Part shown: in pieces, positions 46,739 through 58,257 of the stretch | Layout: each line of letters begins with the position of its first letter | Position numbering within the stretch: the first letter of the stretch is position 1 | Source: Theristus sp. LFF4_11 | Taxonomy: Eukaryota; Nematoda; Chromadorea; Monhysterida; Xyalidae | Assembly: GCA_030248135.1 (NCBI GenBank) | Contig: JASANC010004071.1 | Span: 1 to 64,000, forward strand | Length of the DNA: 64,000 nucleotides | Reading direction: 5' to 3' | Notes under the pieces: generated by a model | What the model was told of the DNA's origin: nothing | The model's input: only the letters and a program-made list of their open reading frames with translations | The model's database searches: none | Made by a program: the position numbers and the translations under genes

Positions 46739-49700
46739 GTGAATACAGCTGTGCGCGAGTGTTGCTGTTGTTGCAGCGCGCCTACAGCTACTATCTCATT
46801 CAGTTGTACATCCCATCGTTCATGTTGGTCGTGGTCAGTTGGGTCAGCTTCTGGCTGGACAAAGACGCTGTGCCAGCTCGCGTCAGCCTGGGCGTCACCA
46901 CGCTGCTGACGATGACCACGCAGGTAGACAAAAAACAAGCAAACCGCCAGACAGGTGTGTCTCATTGGAGAGCTGGTTTGTGATGAATGTTGCACACAGC
47001 CACACAAACACACTGGCACACACTTGAATTGATTGATTCTGATTGATTGAGTTTATTCAACACCGTGTATGACTGCGGGGCATATGCGCACCACAAGCAA
47101 GTCCGGGTTTCCACTCAAGTCCAGCAAATCTGCGCACACCGCACAACCAAAAAATCAGTAAAGGGGCATTCATGAAGCAGTATTTAGTGACGCACAGCTG
47201 TGGGAAAACATTGCCACTCTCTCATAAACCACTGCTTCATAAATGTACCTTTAAAAACGTTCGTCCCACCAAACAAGGCATCCGGCATCAACGCGAAACT
47301 GCCGCCGGTGAGCTACACGAAAGCAGTGGACGTCTGGATCGGCGTCTGCCTGGCGTTCATCTTCGGCGCCCTGATCGAGTACGCGATTGTGAACTACGCC
47401 GGCCGCACGGAGTACATGGCGCAGGAGATGCAGAAGAAGCAGAAGCCGACCAGTGGTGCGTCCGACCAGTGCCAGTTGCGCACTGAAAACACTTCCGTTT
47501 CCATTTCCATCTCTGTTTCCAAAAATTTTATCGAAACTCTGAAACGAGCATATCATGACGCAATTGTTTCTCTTTCCAAATGACTTTTCTGTGGTCAATA
47601 GTGGTTTCTGAAATTGGTTTCTTAAATTACTTCCGAAAGAAAACGGATTGCTTGACGTCGTTGTCATTATTCCTGGATACAATTCGTTTTCACTGTGAAA
47701 ATTATCCATAACTGGCACGCATATGCACAGCACTGACGACAACTGGCAACCCGCCATTTGGCGGTGTGGGCAGCGTGTTTGGCGGCGGCGGTGGCAGTGG
47801 CGCCGGCACAATAACGCAACAGTCGACGCCAGCGCATCACGCGTTGTTGTCAGTTGGCGGCGCCGATTTGGCGTGGAAGCCGTCGAGTGACCAAGCGTCA
47901 TTGCTGAGTGGCAGTCAAGCACAACAACAACAATTGACACATCGATATGTGAACACGACGCACAATGGACATGGTGGCCAGCATACAATGTCGCCCGATT
48001 GTGAGAAACAACAGCGGCAACTGATACAGTACATGCAAACTGGCGATGGCGGCCAGGAGATCGTGGCGTTGAGTGAAACTGGCGACCAGCTGGTTGCAGG
48101 CTGTCCGGAGTGCGAGCACGAGCTGCAGACGGCGCAGCAGTTGCAGTTGACACCGAAACAGCAAATGCTCACCTCAACAGCGGGCGTCATCGGCGCCACC
48201 GTGCCGCCGGAGATGCAGAATCTCTTGCCAATGGTCGGTCAGTTGGCGCCAGTTGCCGTTTTTCACATTGACAATGTGGTTTGGCTGTATTGGTGGCGGC
48301 ATTTGGGTGAACGGAGCACGTTGATTGGCCAAAATAAAGAGACAGTTCGCCTTAATTCATACTTTTACAACGCGCTCGTAAAATGACGTTTTGCCAAACC
48401 CGCGCAAGCTTTTTATTGGTTTTACTGCTTTATAATACAGAAGACGTTTCATGCGAATTGTCCCGTTTTAGTACCCGTTAACCTCGTGGACGTCGGGTTT
48501 ATTATCGGTAAATGATCGCAGGAAAACATGTCGATATTTGTGAAACAAAGGGTTTGAGTTTTGGAGAGCCTATTCGAGAACTTTTAGAGGCGCAAGATTC
48601 GAAAAATCTAAAACAAAACATGTCGATAGGCTACAACAAGCTGGCATAATGACCAGTTAGCGCACTCGCAACACGTTTCGTTCAGTGAATCAACAGTTGT
48701 TGCTCTCTGAAACTTGAACTCTGAAAACTCCTTTTTTTCAATACGTCGTCTCGTTTTATCCCCCATCAATGTGGCTGTGAACATTTTTTGCTTTTTTCTG
48801 CTACGAATGATCTCATTAGACTGAAAACTCGCGGGCGATCACTACTATTGTTGTTGTCGCTATCACTCGGTTGAATACATCAACACACGCAAAAAACAGG
48901 TGTCCGATTTCTTGTTTGATTGGTGGTGGCCGTGTAGTCTAGAAAATCGAGAAGTTGCCTCGAGCGCCGTAGGTTTTGCCATGCCAGTTTTGTATTTGCG
49001 GGACAAGACACCGTACACCTGTTCAGCGTTCAGTTCAGCGTGCCTGTGCCCTAAATAATAGCCTTTCTTCGTGACAGCGTCCGATGCTGCCGCCGCAGAT
49101 GGAGATGGGCGGGCACTCGATCCAACGGCACACCGGCCGTCGGTTGCTGCTGGGCGGCGTCAAGTGCAACTTCTGGCGCTTCATCACCAAATACAAGGAG
49201 CGCTCGAAGCGCATCGACGTCTTCTCACGGATCGTCTTCCCAATGCTGTTCTTTCTGTTCAATTGTGAGTTACACTTACTACGCACTGAAAAAGCTTATA
49301 AGTTTTGTTTAAACAGTTGAAAGTTTAAAAGTGACGTCGCCTTCTATTCACCAGTCTCTTTTCATATCCACTTTCATGTCCTGTCCGTTTTCATGTGTCA
49401 CACAAAAGAATTTTAAGAAAATTTTCATGTCATCAAGATCAAGAAGACAAAATTTTTTCCGGACGCGCAGGAAAAGAGCATGGTCAGGTAAAATTTAAGG
49501 CACGGGACGGGACACTTTTAGAGTGTGTCGAAAGGGAATTCGAATCGGAGTTCTGTGATTGGTGATGTGGGCTGGGCCGGCAGGTTTGGCAATCAGCACA
49601 CTGCAGTGCAACGCCAAAACTGTGTGTGTGCTCACGGAATATTATGACATCCACCCATTGCATTCGGTCTCGACATGGTGTTGCTGTTGTATTTTGAAGA

Positions 49701-49872
49701 TTTTCGCAGCAACTTCATTCCGATTTTAATCATTTGAAAAAAGTTCTCATTAACAATGTCAGGATTGATATTATAACTGCGGCTTCACTCAGTTTGTGAA
49801 AAAAACCGTTACTATTTCTCGTTTCCAGGTTTCTACTGGGTTACGTACTTGCTAATTCCGTCGAAGGAATAA
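46739..49872 (+). CDS. avr-14: avr-14-like: transmembrane module B (M1-M4, complete alternative channel half)
   Basis: Exons 46739-46923, 47278-47455, 47731-48233, 49078-49264 and 49829-49872 chain in phase to a TAA. They encode GEYSC, M1 ([20 protein letters not shown]), [17 protein letters not shown] with M2 unsplit, M3 ([20 protein letters not shown]), a Gly/Gln-rich loop ending LLPM, then [20 protein letters not shown] and M4 ([17 protein letters not shown]). An AATAAA overlaps and follows the stop. With no ligand-binding exons of its own, this module is best explained as an alternative 3' half spliced to 39753, as known for C. elegans avr-14. The M2 intron differs from module A. A truncated tandem duplicate is the alternative, but the intact frames argue against decay. 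Confidence 0.9.
47161..47253. mobile_element. CATTCATGAAGCA hairpin MITE next to the module B M3 acceptor
   Basis: Arms GGCATTCATGAAGCAGTATT and ACTGCTTCATAAATG, related to 19197-19285. It ends about 25 bp before the acceptor at 47277, which is an unusually weak A/C-rich site (CCACCAAACAAG). Confidence 0.7.
48898..49022. mobile_element. GGTGTCC-type MITE copy in module B intron
   Basis: Begins ACAGGTGTCCGATTTC and ends GACACCGTACACCTGT. It lies between the loop and M4 exons. Confidence 0.5.
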
Positions 49873-50305
49873 ATAAAAAACAGGAACACGTTAAAACAAT
49901 AATTTTTACTGCGAACATTGTGGACGAGCGAACTCATGATACATTCCAGTGTTTTATTTTCACGTTTTCTACCTTGAATTTTGTGTCTCAAAACAGCATG
50001 ATTTCGTGTAGCAGCTCGTTTAAATGGTATTTATCACAGTGCATTTGGTAATCTTATTCCTTTTTTTTAAATTTATATTCTTGTCCGACGTGCGAAAAAG
50101 CAATAAAAACAAAATCGTTTCCAACGAAAAAAAAACTGTAGCGTATTATTGAAATATGTGGTGGTGGTACTAATACAGAAGTGACCATCTGTCTGTTATT
50201 AATTCACAGCGAAATTCACCATGATTTGAATACCCTTGATCACAAGAATCGCAATGATAAGCAAAACAACAAAACATTAAAGATCGCAACGCTGTCGTGC
50301 GTGTT
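49873..50305. other. Convergent intergenic region
   Basis: The channel locus (plus) and the VWA gene (minus) end towards each other, 433 bp apart. A GGTGGTGG run is at 50160. No gene is seen. Confidence 0.6.
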
Positions 50306-53300
50306 TCACTTTTTGGCACAATTCAAATCGTCACCGATCGTGTGCTCGATCAGTCGCACGGCGTCACGTGACGAGCCAGCCTCAATGATGGTGCCGTCGC
50401 GGCTGATACGACGCAGGTTTTGTCTGCAACAGCAGCACAATGCGTTCGTTGGTGGTTGCAGTGACAATGACAAAGGTGTTCCGTGTCCGATGTCCCATCC
50501 GAGGGTGTGTGTTCGTGTCACGCAAGTAAAAGTGGACCTAAACCGGCGAGTGTGGTGTTGCCAGTTGCCACCATTTTTTTTCTCGGGAACACCACACGGC
50601 GCACAGGACACCGAACATCTACTGGGACATCTTGCTTATCGCGGTTAACTGACGAACGAGATTTTCTGTTACTGTTACCGGCGAACACGTTCATCTTTAC
50701 TTTTACCGGCTTTTGATTTTTATTTTTATGTTTATGGCATTTTTTGTAAAACCAACAACGTCCCTAATAACTCGCTGTCGTCCGAATCACCTTCCCGTCC
50801 GTGAGAGCGCTCCAATGGCGACCGGATACAAGTGCACGTCGTCGTGTTTCGTGTTGATCTCGTCCGCATACGAGAACATGTACGAATTGCCGACGTCCGT
50901 CAGAAGACGGCCGGTTAAACTGGAGCAGTCGTTGTTGAGACCGTCGGAGATCAGCAGGATGAACAGCGGGACACCGACGCGTTTACTGGAGGCAATGCCG
51001 ACCGTCACCGTGTGCTCTGGAATTTTTCTGTGCACCTGTTTTGCGACCATTTTTTTAAAACGACAATCGGTCTCTGTGGTTTTCGTCAACGTTTTTACTG
51101 ATGGAAAGTTTGGACAATTAAAAACTTGAATAAAAACAAATTAACCGTGTGGTAAAAAAGACGCGATATCTTTTTTCAATGAAACTGCAAAACAACTACA
51201 TACAAACATAAAAAGGTGTCCGAACAGGTGTCCGGTGTCTTGTCCGCTTCGGTGTCCCGCGCGATTGCGTGTCCCAAAAATAAAAGTGGCCCAAAATGCC
51301 GAGTGTACTGTTGCCACTTATATTTCCGGTGGCATTACGTGGGACACCCGGACGGACATTACACCGGACACGTGCCTGTTCGGACACCCTAATACTCAGC
51401 GAGCTAACCGAGCACCGTGGGTATGCAGGTGCGTCCGTAGGTCTGCCTGTCGTGTGCAGCCCTCAGCAACGCCCACTGCAACCGTTGATTGTCGGCGTTG
51501 TCGGCTGCGTTCACGTCGACCACCGTGCGAATGTGACTGCGGCGGTAGCCGAACGTCACCAAACCGAGCCGCTGCGCGTTCTGACCGACGTGCAGACGCT
51601 CGCTGAGCTCCTGTGATTCGGGCGAGACGATCGTGCAAGCGCAAGACACGCTGAGAAAGATGGCTGGTCCACTTGGGTGCCCCGCGCGTCGCGCACCGGC
51701 CGTAAAAGTGGCAACACCACACGGAACCTTTTTGGGCCACTTTTATTTCTGGCACACGGACACCGCGCTCGGGACACTCAAGTGGACAAGACACCTGTTC
51801 GCACATTTTTAGTGTTTCCGTCTGGAACAATGTCCCGTGACGAAAATAAAAGTGCCATTCTGAGTAACAAGTAAAAATCTCAATCACTCAATGTGTTTGC
51901 AGCTCACCGCTAATTGTCATAGAAACGCATGCGACATGCCAGCAATCGTGTCATTTGGAACCAATTTGAAAATGTTTATGACAAGCAGCAGTAAGCGGCA
52001 AGCACCACACGGTGCGGCACAATTTTTAGCTCGGCGAATTTTCCGTGGTCCAAACTTTTTAGTCCAAAATGTGCTTTTTTGGATCAGCTTGAAATGAGGT
52101 CCTTTCAATAAAAGTGTTTTATCACCACACCAAGAAATTTTCGGCTTTTGCATAGTAAAACATGCAAAAAACAACATTTTTTGCCAGTGAAATAGTATTG
52201 TGGATTTATTCAAACGTGTCCAAATTAAAATGACGTCATTTATCCAGATACTTTAAAAACGCCCGTTTGTCAACACTAAAATGTCAGTTTGGTGTGACTG
52301 ATTCGACATTCACCATTTGTTTACGGGAAGAAATCGGCTACACGGAAAGTCTGGTTTGCTGTGAACGGCAAGCGCATGTTTGGCGGCACATGACGTCATT
52401 TCAGTGGGACACGTTTAAAGAAATAGGTCATACTACCCTGTGTACATGTACATACATAGAGTTGATGATGGGCGATTATCGTAATTATCCTTATACTCCT
52501 ACATGTAAAGTATGGCCGAATAAATGAGGCAGTCCATCAAGGCGGGATCAGCCGCAGACTAGGAGTTGTTTTAAAACCAGTAAAGTGTAGAAGGAAAGAG
52601 AGGAAGAGAGGGCGGGGATTATTTAGAGTAAAAAAAGCGTGAATTTGGCACAATTTTGTTTCTGGCTTTTTTTTTTTTCGGGCGGATTTAGTTAATTCAG
52701 TTGTTCACCAGTACAGAAATTGCCACTCTTTCGCTGTTTGAAGTGTAGGTTTTACGCTGAATAGCTTGATTCAGCGTCACAAAAAACTGGGCATATTATG
52801 CCTGATAACGCTCCGCTCTACTCGCGCATGGGCATTTATAACTTTTAGATAATATTCTGACTTTTATGAGTGTAACCGAGCGCAACTAAAATCTGATGTA
52901 CTGCCACTGAAACATCAGCCGACAAAGTAGAAAATTTCAACGTTTTATATGGCAACTGCGCGCGTTTCAGGTTGGCTGACAAATAAGGTATCGTGCATAA
53001 TTATAACCTAGTTTTTTAAACGTGTCCCACTGAAATGACGTCATGTGCCGTCAAACATGCGCTTGCCGTTCACAGCAAACCAGACTTTCCGTTTAGGTGA
53101 TTTCTTCCCGTAAACAAATGGTGAATGTCGAATCAGTCACATCAAACTGACATTTTTGTGCCTGTACTTTGACAAACGGGCGTTTTTAAAGGAAATGACG
53201 TCATTTTAGTCCGGACACGTTTGAATAAATGCACAATACAAAACAGCGTTTTTCAGGTCAGGCCCACAGCGACCGCCCTCATACTCAAAATTGAGGTAAA

Positions 53301-56167
53301 CTTGAAACACTTCAAACTTTTAATTAATTTTCGAAATAATAAATTCACTTAGAAACCCTTCATGTTCACCTGCGCAAACTCGACGCCCCTCTGATAGTCG
53401 GATGCAGTGCTGCTGGTCTTGTCCAGCAATATCAACACGTCAGCCCGGGCGCAGTTGATTGGCCGGTGCGTCTGCACGTTGAACGCAATCTGCAACAGAA
53501 GGAAGCGCCGAATTTGTGCGCTTTATTCCAGCTGCACGGTTCAGAAAGTTATTGTGATTGGTTTAGGAGTGCGAGATGGGCCAAAAATACGGACGATGGC
53601 AAGTTTGCCTGCTGTAGCATTGCACCCAGCGGTTCATTAGTCATGACTTCCGCGCTAAAACACTCAACAGTGCCGAGATCCACAACTCTGGTGACACTGA
53701 AAACAGAATTTAAAAAAGAACACACAAAAACGTTCCATCCCACGTGCCACTTTTCTTTGAAAGTTCACGAACACAATGTTGCTGACAAAACGTGATGCAA
53801 AAAAACCGGCTAACTTGCGGCTGATGCGCCACTCGCACAACAGGAGTTGGTGCCAGCTGCAGTGGTGATTGATCGACTGTTGCAGGACGAAGACGTCGAA
53901 AGGATTGGGATTGGGCGCGTGTGTCGCGGCGGATGGCAACTGGCGAAAAAGCACACAATAAAATAAATAATAAACAGGCGGCTGATACAAACTCAAAGGA
54001 ACTCAAGGAAACTCAAAGGCAATTGCAGAACGGATTTTGGCTGTTTGAGTGGAATTATCCGATTTCAGAAAATGCAGGTCGAAACGCCGATCAAGAATGG
54101 TATACCGCATACCGTCTCTTACAGTGACAGAAAAAAGCGACAATAATGGCTTTGCTCACGATCACAGGTCAACTGCTGCTGCAGCACCGAGTGCACGTCT
54201 CGCATCGTGTCCACTGCGTTTTTGCCGTAGAACACGTGGTCGGCTGCTTTGCTCAGTAGCGTCATTAGATTGCTGTAAACATCTGTGCAGTCGAATTATA
54301 GGCTATCAGCCGATGGGTTGGTGATCACGTGATGCATGCTTTCTGTGCAGATCACCAACCAATCACCTCATTGCCTATAATTTTGAGTTCGACTGGTATA
54401 TTTTTGTAAACCTGTCACTTTTTTGGCAGAAAACAGAGGTCGCAAAATTTTGAATAAAAGAAGAATGAATGATGAATCGGGTTTGGGCCTACCAGTTGTG
54501 GCGAAATATGTTTTTTCTAACACGATTTCGTTTTTTCATTGTTTCGCCAGCGCTATACTGGTTTAAAAAATATTCTGTACCAAGAAAACAAAAAGAACCA
54601 AAACAACCGAATCGTCTCACGTGTCATATTCGTTGCCAAACACCACGAAATACACGCGCACTTCATCCGATACCTCCCTCAGTTCCAGTGCTGCGTTCAC
54701 CGTCATGTCATGGAATGCCTGCATGTGTGTTGTGAAATAAACAGTTCAATCAATATCTTGTCATTCTGACATCCATGCACGGCATAATTGATCAAATTGT
54801 CAAAAAAAGTTGTGTCAAACTGATACACGCCACAACCTGAGTGCTATAGAACTCATCGATGCCGTTGTTGTCCAGGTCGCACTTGTTCGAGTGGCCGTCG
54901 CTGACAATAAACACCGCAAATGGGACCAAGCGACGCAGGTAACGGTGTACGTGGTGGCTGGCGAACTCTGTCAATAAAGTGGTGCCAAAAGTGGTGACTT
55001 GGTGAAAATGCTGCATGAAAAATGATCGTGTCTCTTGCAGAGTTTTTATTTCTTTTTGTGATGGAATGAAAAGAACAACCCCGTTATTCCCGCTAAAAAG
55101 GTGGCCGAACAGGTGTCCGTTGTTCTATCCGTCTGGGTGTTTTTGTCCCGGAAAAAACGTGGCCCAACCGCCGAGTGTGGTGTGATATTGGCACTTTTAT
55201 TTTTGGAACACCTGTTTGGATAAACAACACCTTTTTCACGGGATATGCTCTCGTGACATTTGTGGTGTGGTTGATATGTACACTAAGCCTGTGATGTGTG
55301 AAGTGTGGAGACAATCAATCGCAAATGTCGCCAGTTGGCGTCATTTCCGTGTCACCAACTTATCGCAGACGGCAGACACGTGGCGCCACTCGGCCACTCC
55401 GCCGACAGCTGCTCCAACGTGCGCACGGCGCGCTGGTACGAGTGCGCGAACGCGACACGCTCGAGCAGCCAGTCGCGGTGACTGGCGTAGCGGAAGGTCG
55501 CCAGCGAGAAGCGTCTGTCTTTCACCGGCGCCGCCGTCGCTTGGTTGCGGCCGAAACGCGCGTTCGGATCGTCGTCGTCGTTCCGTTCGGCCGAATCGGT
55601 CGCCGAAATCACGCTGTCGAACAGGCGTTGGCTGAATTCGACGCCCGAACGATAGGAGTCGGCGATGCTGGTCGTTTTGTCCAACATGACGAGCGTGTCG
55701 ATGTGCGGGCACGTCGACGACAGCGAGGGCAGCAGCTCCACGTCTGAACGTTTTTATACAGTCTAACTCTGTAACACGTCCGACCAGCTGATTGGTTGAT
55801 GTTTGCACTCTGTGCACGAATTGCTGTGGAGGCGCAGTTTGGTTTGCGTAAAATCGTCGCCATACCGTTTGACAGCGCGACAACGCGAAAGCCAACGACT
55901 ACTGATCTTCTCACCGTTTGTGTTGACGGGCGGAATGTGACTTCTGCCAACCGACAGGCGGCGCACTGAAGAAACGGACGAAGCTGCCGGATTGCTCTGG
56001 TGTTGCGGCTGCTTGGAGCGGATCAGCACCGACGGCGTCTCGCGGTATCGGTTCGTGTCACGGTCGGCGATGTAAAAGCGGATCGCTTCACCTTGCGCCA
56101 AGTGCACCAGCAGTTGTGAATCAATCAGCAGCAGTGCTGCCAGTATTATTTCATTGCGCAGCGTCAT
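50306..56167 (-). CDS. Secreted protein with two von Willebrand factor A domains
   Basis: Minus-strand exons: 56167-55915 (signal peptide NEIILAALLLIDSQLLVHLA), 55743 to about 55390, about 54997-54837, 54718-54621, 54272-54160, 53939-53807, 53696-53591, 53489-53370, then 51650-51409, 51016-50791 and 50423-50306 (stop). VWA1: IDTLVMLDKTTSIADSYRS, FSLATFRYASHRDW, TTFGTTLLTEFASHHV, VPFAVFIVSDGHSNKC, RVYFVVFGNEYDT. A Pro/Gln linker follows. VWA2: ADVLILLDKTSSTASDY, LGLVTFGYRRSHI, VPLFILLISDGLNNDC, then HLYPVAIGAL. Both MIDAS loops read DKTSS or DKTTS instead of the usual DxSxS spacing, so metal binding may differ. Phases chain except between exons 8 and 51650, where a short exon is missing (a candidate YEGGRCGPDL lies near 53.27 kb). 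The exon 2/3 boundary is also uncertain. Function unknown; extracellular adhesion or matrix is plausible. Confidence 0.82.
50463..50632. mobile_element. GGTGTCC-type MITE, last VWA intron
   Basis: Begins AAAGGTGTTCCGTGTCCGAT and ends with the mirrored GGACACCGAACATCT. A central AAGTAAAAGTGGACCT block is shared with the other copies. Confidence 0.65.
51215..51395. mobile_element. GGTGTCC-type MITE, clearest copy
   Basis: AAAGGTGTCCGAACAGGTGT at the left is mirrored by ACACGTGCCTGTTCGGACAC at the right. Inner arms include AAATAAAAGTGGCCCAAAAT. It lies in the intron between VWA exons 51650-51409 and 51016-50791. Confidence 0.8.
51668..51815. mobile_element. GGTGTCC-type MITE upstream of a VWA exon
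   Basis: GTCCACTTGGGTGCCCCGCG is mirrored by GGGACACTCAAGTGGAC, with GGGCCACTTTTATTTCTGG inside. It ends about 18 bp from the acceptor of the 51650 exon. Confidence 0.7.
52193..53245. mobile_element. Foldback element with about 215-bp terminal inverted repeats
   Basis: Left arm about 52193-52420 and right arm about 53025-53245 are reverse complements. Landmarks are GTATTGTG, ATTTATTCAAACGTGTCC, AATGACGTCATTT, AACGCCCGTTTGTC, TTCTTCCCGTAAACAAATGG and ATGACGTCATTTCAGTGGG. The centre contains an AGTATGGCCGAATAAATGAG repeat (also near 36.85 kb) and the uninterrupted copy of the repeat that is split by a Helitron at 7975. No transposase. It lies in the VWA gene between exons 53370 and 51650. Confidence 0.85.
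52741..52925. repeat. Empty-site copy of the Helitron-split repeat
   Basis: Reads AACTTTTAGATAATA|TTCTGACTTTTATGAGT where the 7.9-10.2 kb copy has the 2159-bp Helitron between the two parts. This fixes the insertion point at A|T. Confidence 0.82.
54288..54395. mobile_element. Hairpin MITE, CAGTCGAA-type ends, touching a VWA splice acceptor
   Basis: The arms CAGTCGAATTATAGGC with GATGGGTTGGTGATCACG are mirrored by GATCACCAACCAATCACC and TTTTGAGTTCGACTG. It ends 15 bp from exon 54272, so most of the acceptor's upstream sequence lies in or beside the element. Confidence 0.8.
55098..55252. mobile_element. GGTGTCC-type MITE in VWA intron 2
   Basis: AAAGGTGGCCGAACAGGTGT is mirrored by ACACCTGTTTGGATAAACAA, followed by ACACCTTTTT. 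Inner CGTGGCCCAACCGCCGAGTG matches the family. Confidence 0.7.
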
Positions 56168-58254
56168 TGTTTTCGTCCTGGTGTAACGTCCTAAAGAGGA
56201 AACGCCCATAGTGACATAGGTATGCTGCACGTTCAAACAAACACACAGGCACACCACACATTCGGAGACATGTTGCTAACTGTGTTCATATGATCGATGC
56301 GGCCCAACTAAACAGCTAACAAAAACTTTCTAAAATCACGAAAACTGGCAATTGGGTCATAAAAATGTTACTTTTGTTTTGTAGGTCAAATCAGCTTGAC
56401 TAAAAGGTGTGAAGAATCACATAAAACCGACACGTATAGCCCAATCTTCTGATGATTGGCCAACACTCTGAAATTTGCGTGCTTCAGTTTTTTCTGTGTC
56501 AAATTTTACATTCATTTGTCTTACTTTTTTATCTGTCAATACGACACCTCCGTTGTAATTGTGGTAATAAGTCAAACCGCCACGACGAAAAACACTGAAA
56601 AACGTTCAAAGATCTGTCATTTCAGCTGATTTTATTTTTCAGTATCATGTTGCACTTTTTCTGCCGTGACATCGCTTCAAGTGCAGAGATGAGAAATTCA
56701 AAAAAAGAGAAAATGACACACGCTGTTTGGCCGAAATTATACCCACACATGCGAATTTTCGTCATCTTTCTCTGTGTAACAGTTCAACTCAAAATGAGTG
56801 GTGGGTTGGGCATGTTTTAAAGTTTTTTTTTGTCGCAAAAGACAAAACATGCGTCGTGAAACACGTCAGGATTAGAAAACTTTGTGGGTGTTTTCAAATT
56901 AACATGGATTTTCAAAACTTCAGACAGAATGTGTGCATGGCCTCATGCTGTTTGTTGTCAGTGTCAGACACTATTGTTGAAAAAAATCTGAGCTGACTTT
57001 CATTTTGGCTCACCGTTGCTTCACATTACAGAATGAATCGCTGCGTGTGGCGTTTGGTGTCACGTTAAAAAGGTGTCCGGCCCGGTACTTCGGTGTGCTG
57101 CCCGCCTGGGCGTCCTCCCGTGTAGTGTCCGTGATTCGGGAATAAAAGTGGCCCAAAACGCCATGTGTCATGCCAGTTTTACTGCCGGAGCACCTAGGCG
57201 CACAAGACACTGAAAAGCGCCTACATTGATTGATTGTAGCGTTGTTTTTGTTTAGTGTCGGCGTAACTGTGCGACGGCGGTGTAGTGGTGCAGCTGCCTA
57301 CAACACGTTGCATGTTGCACGATTTGTTCCAGTAAGCTTGTGAACGCATCCGGTCTTGCTGCAGAACCTGCAAAACATTCGACAAAACTTCAAGACATCC
57401 GACAAGACAAGTTTGCATGTCCATCATTCATTTCTGTGCATTTTTTCAGGATACCAATTGATTGGTCGAATCCGAAATTGTGCCAAAGTTGCACTGCAGA
57501 AAAAGTGTTTTTTTTAATGCGTGATTGGTTTGAACATGAACAGTCTTTATCTTGACAGTGCCGATAGTATCACAAACACATTGCCAAGTGTTATGGTTTC
57601 ACAAATTTTATGGGCACAAAGGTCTCACGCTCTGTAGCCGTACAGTTAAAAGCCAAAAAATACGAAACCTCAATGTGACGGCACCGGAAAGTTTAATTAT
57701 CGCGCAATTTATGAAACGTTTTCGTATCCCTGCGTGCAAGCGCCTGGAGTCTCGAAACCAAGAAAAGGATCATACGTTTTTTAAAATCCAATCATGATAA
57801 ATTTATTCATATTAAACTTTCCATTCTGACCTTGAAAGTGAACATGCGGTAAATTTTTAATTTTAATCAACGTAATTGCAGACCAAAATGCACGTGCAAG
57901 GCCATAGGAAGCATTCAAAAAGTTGTACATCAATGCACTTTTTGGTTCGAAAAATACGGTACATTTTTAGTGTGTAGCTATATGTGGCATGTTGCCAATA
58001 AAACTTTGAACTCGCATAAAGTGGAACGCTTTTTTACAAGTTTTTTATAATTTTATAAGTTTTTATAATTTTTCTTCGCTTCCAAACACTGAACATGTTC
58101 AGATTTGAAACCTGTGTTATCAGTGTTTAACCGAACGTAAAGCCTCACTAAATTGAATGTGAAAAATTCATCACACCGCTAAGCGCAATCATTATGGCAT
58201 TATTGGGCAATATGGCAATGTCCCATGTGGGTGCTGAACAGTTCAGGTGATGCT
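56168..58254. other. Intergenic region with one GGTGTCC-type MITE
   Basis: A MITE copy at about 57068-57220 (AAAAAGGTGTCCGGCCCGGT; central GGAATAAAAGTGGCCCAAAA). Otherwise AT-rich DNA with no recognisable gene. ORFs such as 56727-56996 and 57552-57797 lack features. Confidence 0.55.
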
Positions 58255-58257
58255 GCT

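Noticed and set aside
47251..48153. 300-residue minus-strand ORF
   Set aside because: Antisense shadow of avr-14 module B exons; no family features.
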